A DNA stretch of 6,002 nt from Lautropia sp. (GCA_013813615.1 JACCRJ010000130.1:1-6002); one strand, 5' to 3'; counted from the first letter of the stretch, positions 1-6,002 are shown. The notes: generated by a model not told the origin, from the sequence alone. A program made the numbers and translations.

Positions 1-1770
1 GGCGCCGCCGACGGCTCCATTCGCGCGCAGGCGGTTCGCCCCGAACCGGATGTCGATCGCCGTCCTGTCAAGGCGCACCGGTGACCAGTCCGCTGCCAGG
101 ACCAGCCGGGTACTCAGGTCCGCTGCCAGCGGACGCCCTGCCAGCGTGCTGTCCTTGACAGCGAGGGAGAGCAGTGCGTCGAGCCCCGGGGCCACCTTGC
201 CGTCGACCGACCACTTGCCGCTCACAACCCCCTGGCGCCAGCGGTCGGCGACTGCGGCGTCCGGCGGCAGCCACTGGCCGGGTTGTATCCGGTGGATGCT
301 GCCCTTCATGGCAATCGCATAGGGCGGCGACAAGCCGGCGGTGCCGGTTGCCTCGAGTCGGCTTTCGCCAAGTCGGAGCCGGGCCTCGTCAAGGCGCAGC
401 GCGGCCTCGTCCAAACGGCCGGTGACGACCACCTCGGCGGCGCCGGCGGCGCCGGCAGACGCGGCAGGCATGATCGCGCGCATCCGCTCCCGGGACTGCG
501 ACAGGCGCAGCGCGAAGTCATTGCGCTCAAGGCTGAGGCTGCCGTCGAGCGCGGTCGCGGGCGCCTGCGGCGCGAACTGCGCGACGTCGATCGCGCTGAA
601 GGCCAGGCTGGCCAGGATTTCCGGTACCTCGATGGCCGCCAGCGTGATCGTGCGGCCCGGGAAGACGTCTACCGAGCCGCTGATCCGCCCGCCGCCTGGC
701 ACGCCGGGCAGCCCGGGCAGGCTCAACTGGAGATCGCGCAGTTGCAGTTGCCGGGCGGACGGATCGTCCGCGCTCAGGAGCGCGACGGTCGACTGGAGGC
801 TGGAGAGCGGCAGCTGGCCCTCGGAGAGCCGGCCGCTGGCGCCGTTGCGAAGCTGCAGCTTGCCGCGCCAGTCGCCGGCCCGTTCCTGCGGCGCCATCGT
901 CAGCTGCGCGTCGATCCGGGTTCGCGGGGCGGCTGGCAGCAGGCGCTGCAGGTCCAGCTCCGCCAGCTTCAGCTCCGCCGAGTTCAGCGGCATCGGCGCC
1001 AGCGGCGTGAGCGTGGCGTCCAGGCGCAGGTCCGCGTCGGCGACCCTGCCGGCGAGCTCCGCCTGCAACCGGTCGAGATCGCCTGCGGCGGCGAGACGCA
1101 GGTCGAAGGCAACCTGCTGGAACTCTCCCTGCAGAGGGAGTTCAGCCTCGAGGCGGTGCGGCGGCGAGTCGCCGATCTCCAGCCGCGCCCCGGCGAGCCG
1201 GCCGTAGGCGGTGACTGCACCGAGCTCCTCGATCGCCAACCGCGCGTCCTGGTAGGTCAACTTCGCGCCGAGGTCGTTGACGACCACTGCGTCGGGGACC
1301 GGCTCGCCAGCCACGCTGCCGGGAACGACGCGCAATTGGCCGATGGCCAACCGTTGCACGGCCAGGTCCAGCGGCACCGCGAAGACGCCCGGCATCGTTA
1401 CCGGTTCGGCCGGCTTGGGTTGCGGCTCGGGCGGAGCCAGCCGGAGTTCGACGGTGTCGGCGACGAGTTCGGTGACCAGGAGCCGGCGGTGCAGCAATGC
1501 CGGCAGCGACCAGCCGGCGACCAGGCCGGTGCCGCTTGCCTGCATGCCGCCGCCTTGCCATTCGAAGCGGTCGATCCTCACGCCGCGGTGAAGGCTGCCG
1601 GCTGCGCCCTCGATCCGAAGTTCGCCGCCGCCGGCCCTGATGCTGTCCTGCAGGCGCGAGACGACGAACTGCAGGCCGGACTCGCTGCCGAGCCACCAGA
1701 AGCCGCCGGCCAGTCCGATTGCCAGCAGCAGCACCAGTGCCGCCAGGCCATAAAGCAGTCGGCGCGCCAT
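1..1770 (-). CDS. tamB: Translocation and assembly module subunit TamB, partial (N-terminal 590 residues; C-terminus off the left edge)
   Basis: TamB is a large inner-membrane-anchored periplasmic protein of the AsmA/TamB bridge family. With TamA it helps assemble outer-membrane proteins, and the wider family is implicated in phospholipid transport between the membranes. Translating the reverse strand from the ATG at 1770 gives 590 codons without a stop to the window edge. The product opens MARRLLYGLAALVLLLAIGL, a signal-anchor helix (about residues 5-28, ending GGFWWLG). It is followed by the conserved early block GLQFVVSRLQ and then long alternating polar/hydrophobic beta repeats (for example LRIEGAAGSLHRGVRIDRFE), as expected for the beta-taco groove. 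The last visible residues include FGANRLRANGAVGG, a common repeat style in this family. A proline-rich segment (about 124-132, PPEPQPKP) is a likely loop. Family members usually run about 1200-1300 residues, so roughly half is present; the DUF490 C-terminal domain lies outside. The start overlaps the tamA stop by one base (TGATG), indicating translational coupling. Identification rests on the N-terminus, repeat character and tamA neighbour. Confidence 0.93.
   Translation of the reverse strand, partial: MARRLLYGLAALVLLLAIGLAGGFWWLGSESGLQFVVSRLQDSIRAGGGELRIEGAAGSLHRGVRIDRFEWQGGGMQASGTGLVAGWSLPALLHRRLLVTELVADTVELRLAPPEPQPKPAEPVTMPGVFAVPLDLAVQRLAIGQLRVVPGSVAGEPVPDAVVVNDLGAKLTYQDARLAIEELGAVTAYGRLAGARLEIGDSPPHRLEAELPLQGEFQQVAFDLRLAAAGDLDRLQAELAGRVADADLRLDATLTPLAPMPLNSAELKLAELDLQRLLPAAPRTRIDAQLTMAPQERAGDWRGKLQLRNGASGRLSEGQLPLSSLQSTVALLSADDPSARQLQLRDLQLSLPGLPGVPGGGRISGSVDVFPGRTITLAAIEVPEILASLAFSAIDVAQFAPQAPATALDGSLSLERNDFALRLSQSRERMRAIMPAASAGAAGAAEVVVTGRLDEAALRLDEARLRLGESRLEATGTAGLSPPYAIAMKGSIHRIQPGQWLPPDAAVADRWRQGVVSGKWSVDGKVAPGLDALLSLAVKDSTLAGRPLAADLSTRLVLAADWSPVRLDRTAIDIRFGANRLRANGAVGGA
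436..456. repeat. Short GC-rich tandem repeat (9-mer, 2.3 copies) inside tamB
   Basis: The 9-mer GGCGGCGCC occurs twice in direct tandem (436-444, 445-453) followed by GGC. In the tamB frame it encodes a small Ala/Gly run (AGAAGAA) between two beta repeats. It keeps the reading frame and is a plausible site of slippage in steps of three residues. Nothing suggests a regulatory role. Confidence 0.55.
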
Positions 1771-3719
1771 CAGAAGGTATATCCGATCGAAAAGTGGACC
1801 CGGTAGCGGGAAACCGCCTGGCCGTACGCCACGTCGAGGTTGACCGGGCCGATCGGCGTGCGCCAGCGAAGGCCGACGCCATAGCCGGCGACCGGGTCGA
1901 AATCGCGGCGCGAGTCGGTGGCGTTGCCGTAGTCGACGAACACGGCCGCCGCGTATTCGTTGGTGATCCGGTGCTGGTACTCGAGGCTCGTCAGCGCCAG
2001 GTAGCGCCCGCCGACGACTGCGTCGCCGCGTTTCAGACCGAGCGACCGGTAGGCGTAGCCGCGGATCGACTGTACCCCGCCGGTCCGGAACAGGTTCTCG
2101 CTCGGGATGTCCTCGCGAGAGCTTGCGCCGACGACACCCAACTCCAGGAGGCCGACCAGCGTGCCGTCCTTGAAGAAGCCGCTATCGGCCAGCGGCTGAA
2201 ACCGTGTGGCGCGGGTGTGGAAGCGCACGAAGCTGCGGTCCGTCATCACGCCGGCCCGGGCGCCGGAAAGCTGAACGCTGACCGCATAGCCGTCCTGCGG
2301 CGCCAGCGTGGAATCGAGGCGCCTCAGCGTCCACGCCTTGCCCAGCACCAGCGCCCGTTGACTGTTGCGTTCCTCCGGCGTATCCGCGCTGCCGGCGATT
2401 CTTTCCCGCTCGATCTGGTACTGCAGCGAGGTGAATGACTCGATGTCGCCTTCGCGCTTGCCGACGCCGCCGTAGGTGTTGCTGCGCAAGGTGGCCAGGT
2501 TCTCGATGTCTTCCCGTTCCACCCGCTGCCCGAACCCGATGAAGCGGTTGTTCTCGTCGTAGGGTGTACGGAAGTTGGCAAAGGCCCGCTGCTGCTTGGC
2601 CGACACGACCAGTGCGGACTCGAGCTGGAGGTTTGCGCCGAACAGGTCGCGGTGCTCGAAGCCCACCTGGCCGCGCGGCCCTTCGTCGGTGCTGTACCCG
2701 AGGCCGAACACGACGCGGCGGCGGGTCAGTTCCGCCACCACCACCTGGATGCGCACCTGCTCGGCTGCCGGATCCGCCTGCAGGCCGATCAGGTCCGGGA
2801 GCGCGCTGACACTCGAGAAGTAGCCGGCGCCCCTCAGGCGCATCTGGAAGGTCTGCAGCTTCTCGTCGCTGTACGGCTCGCCGGCCACGAACGGGCGCAG
2901 GTCTTCGATGATCTTGCGGTCGTAGCGCTGCAGGCCTTCGACGGTCAGCTCACCGAAGGCAAGCCGCGCCCCGGATGCCACGGTCAGGTCGAGGGCCACG
3001 GTGCCGCCGGCCACGTCGACCCGCGCTTCGCTTTCCGACACCTCGGCTCGGAGATAGCCCTGGCGGTTCAACGCATCGAGGATCTCCCGCTTGCCGTCCT
3101 GCCAGGCCGAAGCGCGGAAAGGCTGGCCCCGCTCGAGTTGCGGAATCGACTGCAACTGCGGCCTGCCCATCACCTGCGGATCGGCGGCGGCCGGTCCGCT
3201 CACCCGCAGCGCCACGTCGGCCACCCTCGCCTGAGGACCCGGCCGGACCTCGACGCTCACCCGCCGAGGGCGCGCCTCGACGGTCACCACCGCGCGGAAG
3301 TAGCCGTCGGACTGCAGGATCGCCACCACCTCGTCGCGCAGGCGCGCCACCAGGCCTTCGAACTGGATCGGGTCGTAATCCTGCCGCCGCTGCCAGCGGC
3401 CGACCAGGGTCTGGCGCTGGATCTCGTCGATCAGCGCCTTCGGCGCGTCGATGGCGAAGTCGTAGTTGACTTTGCGACCCGGCAGCGGCAGCTTGCCGGA
3501 ACCGGTGCCGCCTTCGGCTGTGTCGGATGTCTCGGTTGGGTCGGAGGTCTCGGCGGCGTTTGCCTCCGCTTGCCGGCCTGCAGGCGATGCACAACCGGCC
3601 AGCAGCGCCATGACGCTGATGCAGGCGGCGGCGCAAAGTGCGGTGAGGGGCGGCCTTGAAAGGATCGCTCGGGGATGAGGCAAACTAGCGGCTGGGGCTG
3701 GGGTGGCGGCCTTCAGCAT
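1770..3719 (-). CDS. tamA: Translocation and assembly module subunit TamA (outer-membrane Omp85-family protein, POTRA plus beta barrel)
   Basis: TamA is the outer-membrane partner of TamB and a BamA paralogue of the Omp85 family. Numbering is from the ATG at 3719 (649 residues). A signal sequence ends in the lipobox-like LAGC with Cys at residue 43. A Thr/Asp/Glu-rich linker follows (about 56-70). Three POTRA-like domains lie at about 84-160, 163-250 and 253-330; the third has the typical FGELTVEGLQRYD and RLRGAGYF. The barrel runs from about 335 to the end: GLGYSTDEG and GFEHRDLFG are standard first-strand motifs, GGVQSIRGY (547-555) carries the RG signature of Omp85 loop 6, and TPIGPVNLDVAYG precedes the C-terminal aromatic strand ending in Phe. 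The length is slightly above E. coli TamA (577), mostly from the N-terminal extension and linker. Start choice is uncertain: the frame is open upstream to a TTG at 3818, and another TTG lies at 3683; neither these nor the ATG has a good Shine-Dalgarno. The ATG is preferred because it precedes the whole signal peptide and avoids overlap with the divergent gene. Confidence 0.94.
   Translation of the reverse strand: MLKAATPAPAASLPHPRAILSRPPLTALCAAACISVMALLAGCASPAGRQAEANAAETSDPTETSDTAEGGTGSGKLPLPGRKVNYDFAIDAPKALIDEIQRQTLVGRWQRRQDYDPIQFEGLVARLRDEVVAILQSDGYFRAVVTVEARPRRVSVEVRPGPQARVADVALRVSGPAAADPQVMGRPQLQSIPQLERGQPFRASAWQDGKREILDALNRQGYLRAEVSESEARVDVAGGTVALDLTVASGARLAFGELTVEGLQRYDRKIIEDLRPFVAGEPYSDEKLQTFQMRLRGAGYFSSVSALPDLIGLQADPAAEQVRIQVVVAELTRRRVVFGLGYSTDEGPRGQVGFEHRDLFGANLQLESALVVSAKQQRAFANFRTPYDENNRFIGFGQRVEREDIENLATLRSNTYGGVGKREGDIESFTSLQYQIERERIAGSADTPEERNSQRALVLGKAWTLRRLDSTLAPQDGYAVSVQLSGARAGVMTDRSFVRFHTRATRFQPLADSGFFKDGTLVGLLELGVVGASSREDIPSENLFRTGGVQSIRGYAYRSLGLKRGDAVVGGRYLALTSLEYQHRITNEYAAAVFVDYGNATDSRRDFDPVAGYGVGLRWRTPIGPVNLDVAYGQAVSRYRVHFSIGYTF
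3591..3719 (-). other. Predicted lipoprotein-type signal peptide of TamA
   Basis: This segment encodes the TamA N-terminus up to the candidate lipidated cysteine (codon 3591-3593). The n-region has Lys and Arg residues, the last basic residue being the Arg of ILSRPP. A hydrophobic stretch (LTALCAAACISVMALLAG) follows, ending in LAGC, which fits the signal peptidase II consensus L-[AS]-[GA]-C. The next residues are ASPAGR; position +2 is Ala rather than Asp, so Lol sorting to the outer membrane would be expected. A TTG at 3683 would give a shorter and more conventional 30-residue signal. E. coli TamA uses an ordinary signal peptidase I signal, so lipidation here is an inference from the motif alone. 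Confidence 0.6.
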
Positions 3720-3729
3720 GGCACGTGCC
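3720..3729. promoter_or_regulatory. Perfect 10-bp palindrome abutting the tamA start codon
   Basis: GGCACGTGCC reads identically on both strands and ends one base before the tamA ATG. It occupies the place where a tamA ribosome binding site would normally sit and lies in the 5' part of the divergent region shared with the citrate synthase gene. It could be an operator half of a transcription factor site or a chance palindrome in GC-rich DNA; no regulator can be named from it. Confidence 0.3.
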
Positions 3730-3731
3730 CA

Positions 3732-3763
3732 GACGCCGCATGAGAAGCCGCTGGAGCGGCGTC
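3732..3763 (+). promoter_or_regulatory. Two overlapping, mutually exclusive hairpins in the citrate synthase leader
   Basis: An 8-bp perfect inverted repeat, GACGCCGC (3732-3739) with GCGGCGTC (3756-3763), encloses a 16-nt loop. A second perfect stem, GCCGCT (3747-3752) with AGCGGC (3755-3760), shares the right arm with the first, so only one can form at a time. Neither is followed by a T-run, so they are not a typical terminator. They end 12 nt before the GGAGG of the citrate synthase gene. If the promoter lies upstream, they would be in its mRNA leader, and on the other strand they lie upstream of tamA. A regulatory role is speculative. Confidence 0.35.
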
Positions 3764-3775
3764 GGGGGGTGCAAT

Positions 3776-3780
3776 GGAGG
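3776..3780 (+). promoter_or_regulatory. Ribosome binding site of the citrate synthase gene (GGAGG)
   Basis: GGAGG sits 7 nt upstream of the ATG at 3788, near-ideal Shine-Dalgarno strength and spacing. It is the main reason for choosing that start. A second candidate, AGAGGA at 3825-3830, lies 8 nt before an in-frame ATG at 3839 that would give a product starting MADEEEKIEI, closer to where related enzymes usually begin. Confidence 0.65.
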
Positions 3781-3787
3781 CAGTGCA

Positions 3788-5017
3788 ATGGGCTCGACGG
3801 GCGCGCCTGGAACGGCAACCGGGAAGAGGATGGAGGGTATGGCCGACGAAGAAGAGAAGATCGAAATTCACCGTGGTCTCAAGGGCGTCTACTTCGATCG
3901 TTCAAGGGTCTGTTTGATCGACGGGCGGCTGGGGGAACTGCGTTATCGGGGCTACTCGATCCATGACCTGGCGGAGCGCGCCACCTTCGAGGAGACATGC
4001 TACCTCCTGTTGCAGGGCGATCTGCCGACGGCGGCTGAACTGCAGGCCTTCGATGCCGAACTGAAGGCGGCCCGCCAGCTTCCCGCCCCCGTCTACGACA
4101 TTGTCCGCGCCATCCGCGACGCGCATCCGATGGACGTGCTGCGCACGGCAGTCTCCGCCCTGGCCGCCTTCGACCCGGAGGTCGGCGACAACTCGCCGGC
4201 TGCCAACCTGCGCAAGGGGCTGCGGCTGACCTCTCAGGTGCCGATGCTCGTCGCCGCCCACGAGCACATCCGCAACGGCCGCGAGCCGGTGCCGCCGCAT
4301 CCGACGCTGCCGCATGCGGCGAACTTCCTGTACATGCTGCAGGGCCGCGAGCCGACACCGGAGGCGGCGCGGCTGATGGACATGGACATGATCCTGCACG
4401 CCGAGCACGGCTCCAACGCCTCCGCCTTCACCGCGCGGGTCGTCGCCGGCACGGATGCCAACCTCCACGCCGCGATGACGGCCGCCATCGCGGCTCTCTC
4501 CGGCCCGGCCCACGGCGGCGCAGCGGAGAACGTGATGCGGATGGCCAAGGAGATCGGCGAGCCGTCGGGCGCAGCCGACTTCGTCAGGCAGAAGCGCGCG
4601 AACAAGGTGGCGATCATGGGCTTCGGCCATCGCGTGTATCGCGCCGAGGATCCGCGGGCGCGGCACATGCGCGCCGGCGTGGAGCAGTTGTCGAGGCAGA
4701 TGGGGCAGCCGCACTGGTACCAGATCCTCGCTGCGCTGGTCGAGGCGATGAAGCCCTACGCGCGGCTCGGCGTGAACGTCAACGTCGACTTCTATGCCGG
4801 CGTCATCTACTTCCTCAACGGCATCGCGGAGGACCTGTTCGTGCCGATCTTCGCGATCGGCCGGGTTCCCGGCTGGACGGTGCAGGTGCTGGAGCAGATG
4901 GAGAACAACATTCTGATTCGACCCCTCACGCTGTACAACGGACCGCAGGCGCGGGAGTACGTCCCGCTGCCGCGGCGTGGGCTTGGCGGTGGCGCTGCGG
5001 GTTTCGGACCATACTAG
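3788..5017 (+). CDS. gltA: Citrate synthase (short, CitZ-like form; 409 residues)
   Basis: Citrate synthase condenses acetyl-CoA with oxaloacetate to citrate, the entry step of the TCA cycle, in the cytoplasm. After a low-complexity N-terminus, the enzyme begins at GLKGVYFDRSRVCLIDG (about residues 30-46), followed by LRYRGYSIHDLAERATFEE, a standard family opening. Conserved active-site blocks are intact: ILHAEHGSNASAFTARV (His207), SGPAHGGAAENV (catalytic His242), MGFGHRVYRAEDPRARH (His281) and NVNVDFYAG (catalytic Asp334). ENNILIRP near the end holds a substrate-binding Arg. GHRVY and EHGSNAS favour citrate synthase over 2-methylcitrate synthase (PrpC usually has GHPVY and EHEFNAS), but some family members are bifunctional. 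It lacks the longer N-terminal domain of the NADH-inhibited hexameric E. coli GltA, so NADH regulation is not expected. The C-terminus has a Gly-rich tail (GLGGGAAGFGPY). The ATG at 3788 has the best ribosome binding site; 3839 is a real alternative. It is divergent from tamA and 4 nt upstream of the next gene. Confidence 0.93.
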   Translation: MGSTGAPGTATGKRMEGMADEEEKIEIHRGLKGVYFDRSRVCLIDGRLGELRYRGYSIHDLAERATFEETCYLLLQGDLPTAAELQAFDAELKAARQLPAPVYDIVRAIRDAHPMDVLRTAVSALAAFDPEVGDNSPAANLRKGLRLTSQVPMLVAAHEHIRNGREPVPPHPTLPHAANFLYMLQGREPTPEAARLMDMDMILHAEHGSNASAFTARVVAGTDANLHAAMTAAIAALSGPAHGGAAENVMRMAKEIGEPSGAADFVRQKRANKVAIMGFGHRVYRAEDPRARHMRAGVEQLSRQMGQPHWYQILAALVEAMKPYARLGVNVNVDFYAGVIYFLNGIAEDLFVPIFAIGRVPGWTVQVLEQMENNILIRPLTLYNGPQAREYVPLPRRGLGGGAAGFGPY

Positions 5018-5021
5018 GTAC

Positions 5022-5414
5022 ATGACCAAGCGAATTCATAGCCTTCACTACTCGACGCCGTCACGCGGCAGCCCGCCTTCGCTGCCTGGGCCAGTTGGCG
5101 TGCTCGGGCGGGTCCTGGCGCTAGCCGCCGGCGGCGCGGTCATCCTCGCCGGCCTGTTCGTGTCGGCGCTGGTGTTCTCCGTGCTGCTGGTGGTCGGGGT
5201 CGTGGCCGGCGGCTGGTTCTGGTGGAAGACGCGGGACTTTCGCAGGAGCCTCGGCGAGCGCATGGCGCAGATGCAGCGCATGCAAGCGGGCATGCCGGCG
5301 GGCGAGGCATCGGCACACCCAGCCGACGCCGGACCCGGGAGCCGGCGGCCGGACGCGCCAGGCGAAGTGCTGGACGGCGACTTCATCCGGGAAACCGCCG
5401 ACCGCAGCCGCTGA
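5022..5414 (+). CDS. Small membrane protein of unknown function (130 residues)
   Basis: I do not recognise this protein. It has a basic, Ser/Pro-rich N-terminus (1-30) and a long hydrophobic stretch (about 31-68, VLALAAGGAVILAGLFVSAL then VFSVLLVVGVVAGGWFWWKT). That stretch is long enough for one extended helix or a tight hairpin of two, with an aromatic belt and the basic KTRDFRR at its end, suggesting a cytoplasmic tail by the positive-inside rule. The tail has a short amphipathic Met/Gln/Arg segment (LGERMAQMQRMQAGM, 77-91), a disordered Pro/Ala/Gly section, and ends GEVLDGDFIRETADRSR. A GEV(L/I)(D/E)G(D/E)F-like ending is seen on other small proteobacterial membrane proteins, as far as I recall. 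The ATG at 5022 lies 4 nt after the citrate synthase stop with only a weak AGGT before it, so expression probably depends on read-through or coupling from that gene. A GTG at 4977 is open in frame but would overlap the upstream gene by 41 bp. Confidence 0.75.
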   Translation: MTKRIHSLHYSTPSRGSPPSLPGPVGVLGRVLALAAGGAVILAGLFVSALVFSVLLVVGVVAGGWFWWKTRDFRRSLGERMAQMQRMQAGMPAGEASAHPADAGPGSRRPDAPGEVLDGDFIRETADRSR

Positions 5415-5450
5415 CCGCGACAGCGGCTGACCGCGACAGCGGCTGGCCGC
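5408..5450. repeat. 16-bp tandem duplication with hairpins in the convergent gap; possible bidirectional terminator
   Basis: CTGACCGCGACAGCGG is present twice without a gap (5411-5426 and 5427-5442), followed by a decayed partial copy (CTGGCCGCC). Each copy contains CCGC-GACA-GCGG, a 4-bp stem with a GNRA-type loop. The first can also form CCGCTG (5408-5413) with CAGCGG (5421-5426). GCGGC (5439-5443) can pair with GCCGC (5446-5450). The first copy includes the stop codon of the small membrane protein gene. The position between convergent genes fits transcription termination, but no T-run follows in either direction, so an intrinsic terminator is doubtful. Confidence 0.6.
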
Positions 5451-5452
5451 CG

Positions 5453-6002
5453 TCAGGCCCGCGCCAGCGCGATCACCGCGGCCGCAACCACATCGTCGAC
5501 GCTCGCGCCGCGCGACAGGTCGCTGATCGGCCGCGCGAATCCCTGCAGGATCGGACCGATCGCCCGGGCGCCGCCCAGGTATTGGGTCAGCTTGTAGGCG
5601 ATGTTGCCGGCGTCGAGGTCCGGGAACACCAGCACGTTCGCCCGGCCCGCGACGGCCCCGGTATCCTTCATCTTGCGCGCTGCGACCGTCGGCGACAGCG
5701 CAGCGTCCGCCTGAAGTTCGCCGTCGATCGCCAGTTCGGGCGCGCGTTCTCGCGCCAGCGCGAGCGCCTGCAGGACCTTGTCGACACGGGCATGCCTGGC
5801 GCTGCCCTTGGTCGAGAACGACAGCAATGCTACCCGCGGCTCTTGCTGCAGCAGTTGCCGGCAACTCGTGGCCGACGCCAATGCAATGTCCGCGAGTTGC
5901 GAAGCATCCGGATCCGCGTTGACGGCGCAGTCGGCGAAGACCAGCACCCGCTCGTCCTGCACCATCAGGAAGAAGCTCGACGGTGTCGCGATGCCCGGGG
6001 CG
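5453..6002 (-). CDS. pta: Phosphate acetyltransferase, partial (C-terminal 182 residues; N-terminus off the right edge)
   Basis: Phosphate acetyltransferase interconverts acetyl-CoA plus phosphate with acetyl phosphate plus CoA; with acetate kinase it forms the acetate activation/overflow pathway. The reverse frame is open from the window edge to the TGA at 5455-5453. Visible blocks, in order, are [95 protein letters not shown] and [15 protein letters not shown]. These are the C-terminal half of the PTA_PTB domain. [15 protein letters not shown] and DLSRG match true phosphotransacetylases better than the PTA-like tail of MaeB-type malic enzymes or phosphate butyryltransferases, although the missing N-terminus prevents seeing a fusion or an N-terminal DRTGG regulatory domain. 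An internal ATG at 5965 is not the start, since conserved sequence continues upstream. It is convergent with the small membrane protein gene, 38 bp apart, so it is not co-transcribed with the citrate synthase. Confidence 0.93.
   Translation of the reverse strand, partial: APGIATPSSFFLMVQDERVLVFADCAVNADPDASQLADIALASATSCRQLLQQEPRVALLSFSTKGSARHARVDKVLQALALARERAPELAIDGELQADAALSPTVAARKMKDTGAVAGRANVLVFPDLDAGNIAYKLTQYLGGARAIGPILQGFARPISDLSRGASVDDVVAAAVIALARA

Noticed and set aside
283..1806. 507-codon open frame on the + strand opposite tamB
   Set aside because: It is codon-phased exactly antisense to tamB, and its product is a compositionally skewed Arg/Gln/Ala-rich sequence with no domain. High GC at third positions suppresses antisense stops, and the tamB strand has clear homology features.
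1142..1882. 246-codon open frame on the - strand spanning the tamA-tamB junction
   Set aside because: It is out of frame with both genes, extremely Arg-rich, and would require ignoring the one-base tamA/tamB overlap. It is a frame-shifted shadow.
2652..3659. 335-codon open frame on the + strand opposite tamA
   Set aside because: His/Arg/Leu-rich antisense shadow with no recognisable motif; the reverse strand encodes convincing POTRA domains.
3656..3688. TTGAAA (3656-3661) as a -35 box for citrate synthase
   Set aside because: No acceptable -10 hexamer lies 16-18 nt downstream; the best A/T-rich stretch (AACTAG) is at too long a spacing. It also lies inside the tamA signal peptide codons.
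3774..3917. 47-codon out-of-frame ORF starting at ATG 3774 overlapping the citrate synthase start
   Set aside because: Its ATG overlaps the GGAGG itself, it has no ribosome binding site of its own, and the product is basic and featureless. It is most likely fortuitous.
3902..5029. 375-codon open frame on the - strand opposite citrate synthase
   Set aside because: The product is His/Arg/Val-rich and lacks motifs, while the + strand carries all the citrate synthase active-site blocks.
5453..5965. Pta start at the internal ATG 5965
   Set aside because: The reading frame stays open to the window edge and the upstream residues ([10 protein letters not shown]) match the conserved Pta block, so the gene is truncated by the window and does not start here.

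Overview
The window is very GC-rich (roughly two thirds G+C by eye) and densely coding. It reads as ordinary chromosome of a Gram-negative proteobacterium: it carries an outer-membrane TamA/TamB pair, and its proteins have a betaproteobacterial flavour, possibly Rhodocyclales-like. That placement is inferred from gene content and protein style only; no rRNA or other phylogenetic marker is present.

Layout. From the left edge to 3719, two genes run leftward as one unit. tamA (1770-3719, POTRA plus 16-strand barrel outer-membrane protein) is followed by tamB (from 1770 off the left edge, inner-membrane-anchored AsmA/TamB-family bridge protein); the two share one base in a TGATG overlap. A 68-bp divergent intergenic region (3720-3787) then separates tamA from a rightward citrate synthase gene (3788-5017, gltA-like). 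This region holds a 10-bp palindrome against the tamA start, two mutually exclusive hairpins, and a strong GGAGG ribosome binding site for the citrate synthase. Four bases after the citrate synthase stop begins a small membrane protein of unknown function (5022-5414). It faces, tail to tail, the 3' end of a leftward phosphate acetyltransferase gene (pta, 5453 to beyond the right edge). The 38-bp convergent gap contains most of a 16-bp tandem duplication that can form small hairpins.

How the genes work together. TamA and TamB form the trans-envelope translocation and assembly module, which supports insertion of outer-membrane proteins and, for TamB-family proteins, phospholipid transport between the membranes. 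Citrate synthase and Pta both act on acetyl-CoA: the first commits it to the TCA cycle, the second interconverts it with acetyl phosphate. They are convergent, so they are not one operon.

I see no mobile element, CRISPR array, tRNA, rRNA or recognisable novel defence or biosynthetic system. The most interesting points are modest: a lipoprotein-type signal peptide on TamA, competing hairpins in the citrate synthase leader, and the uncharacterised membrane protein tightly linked to citrate synthase. The very long reading frames antisense to tamB, tamA and the citrate synthase are GC-driven shadows.
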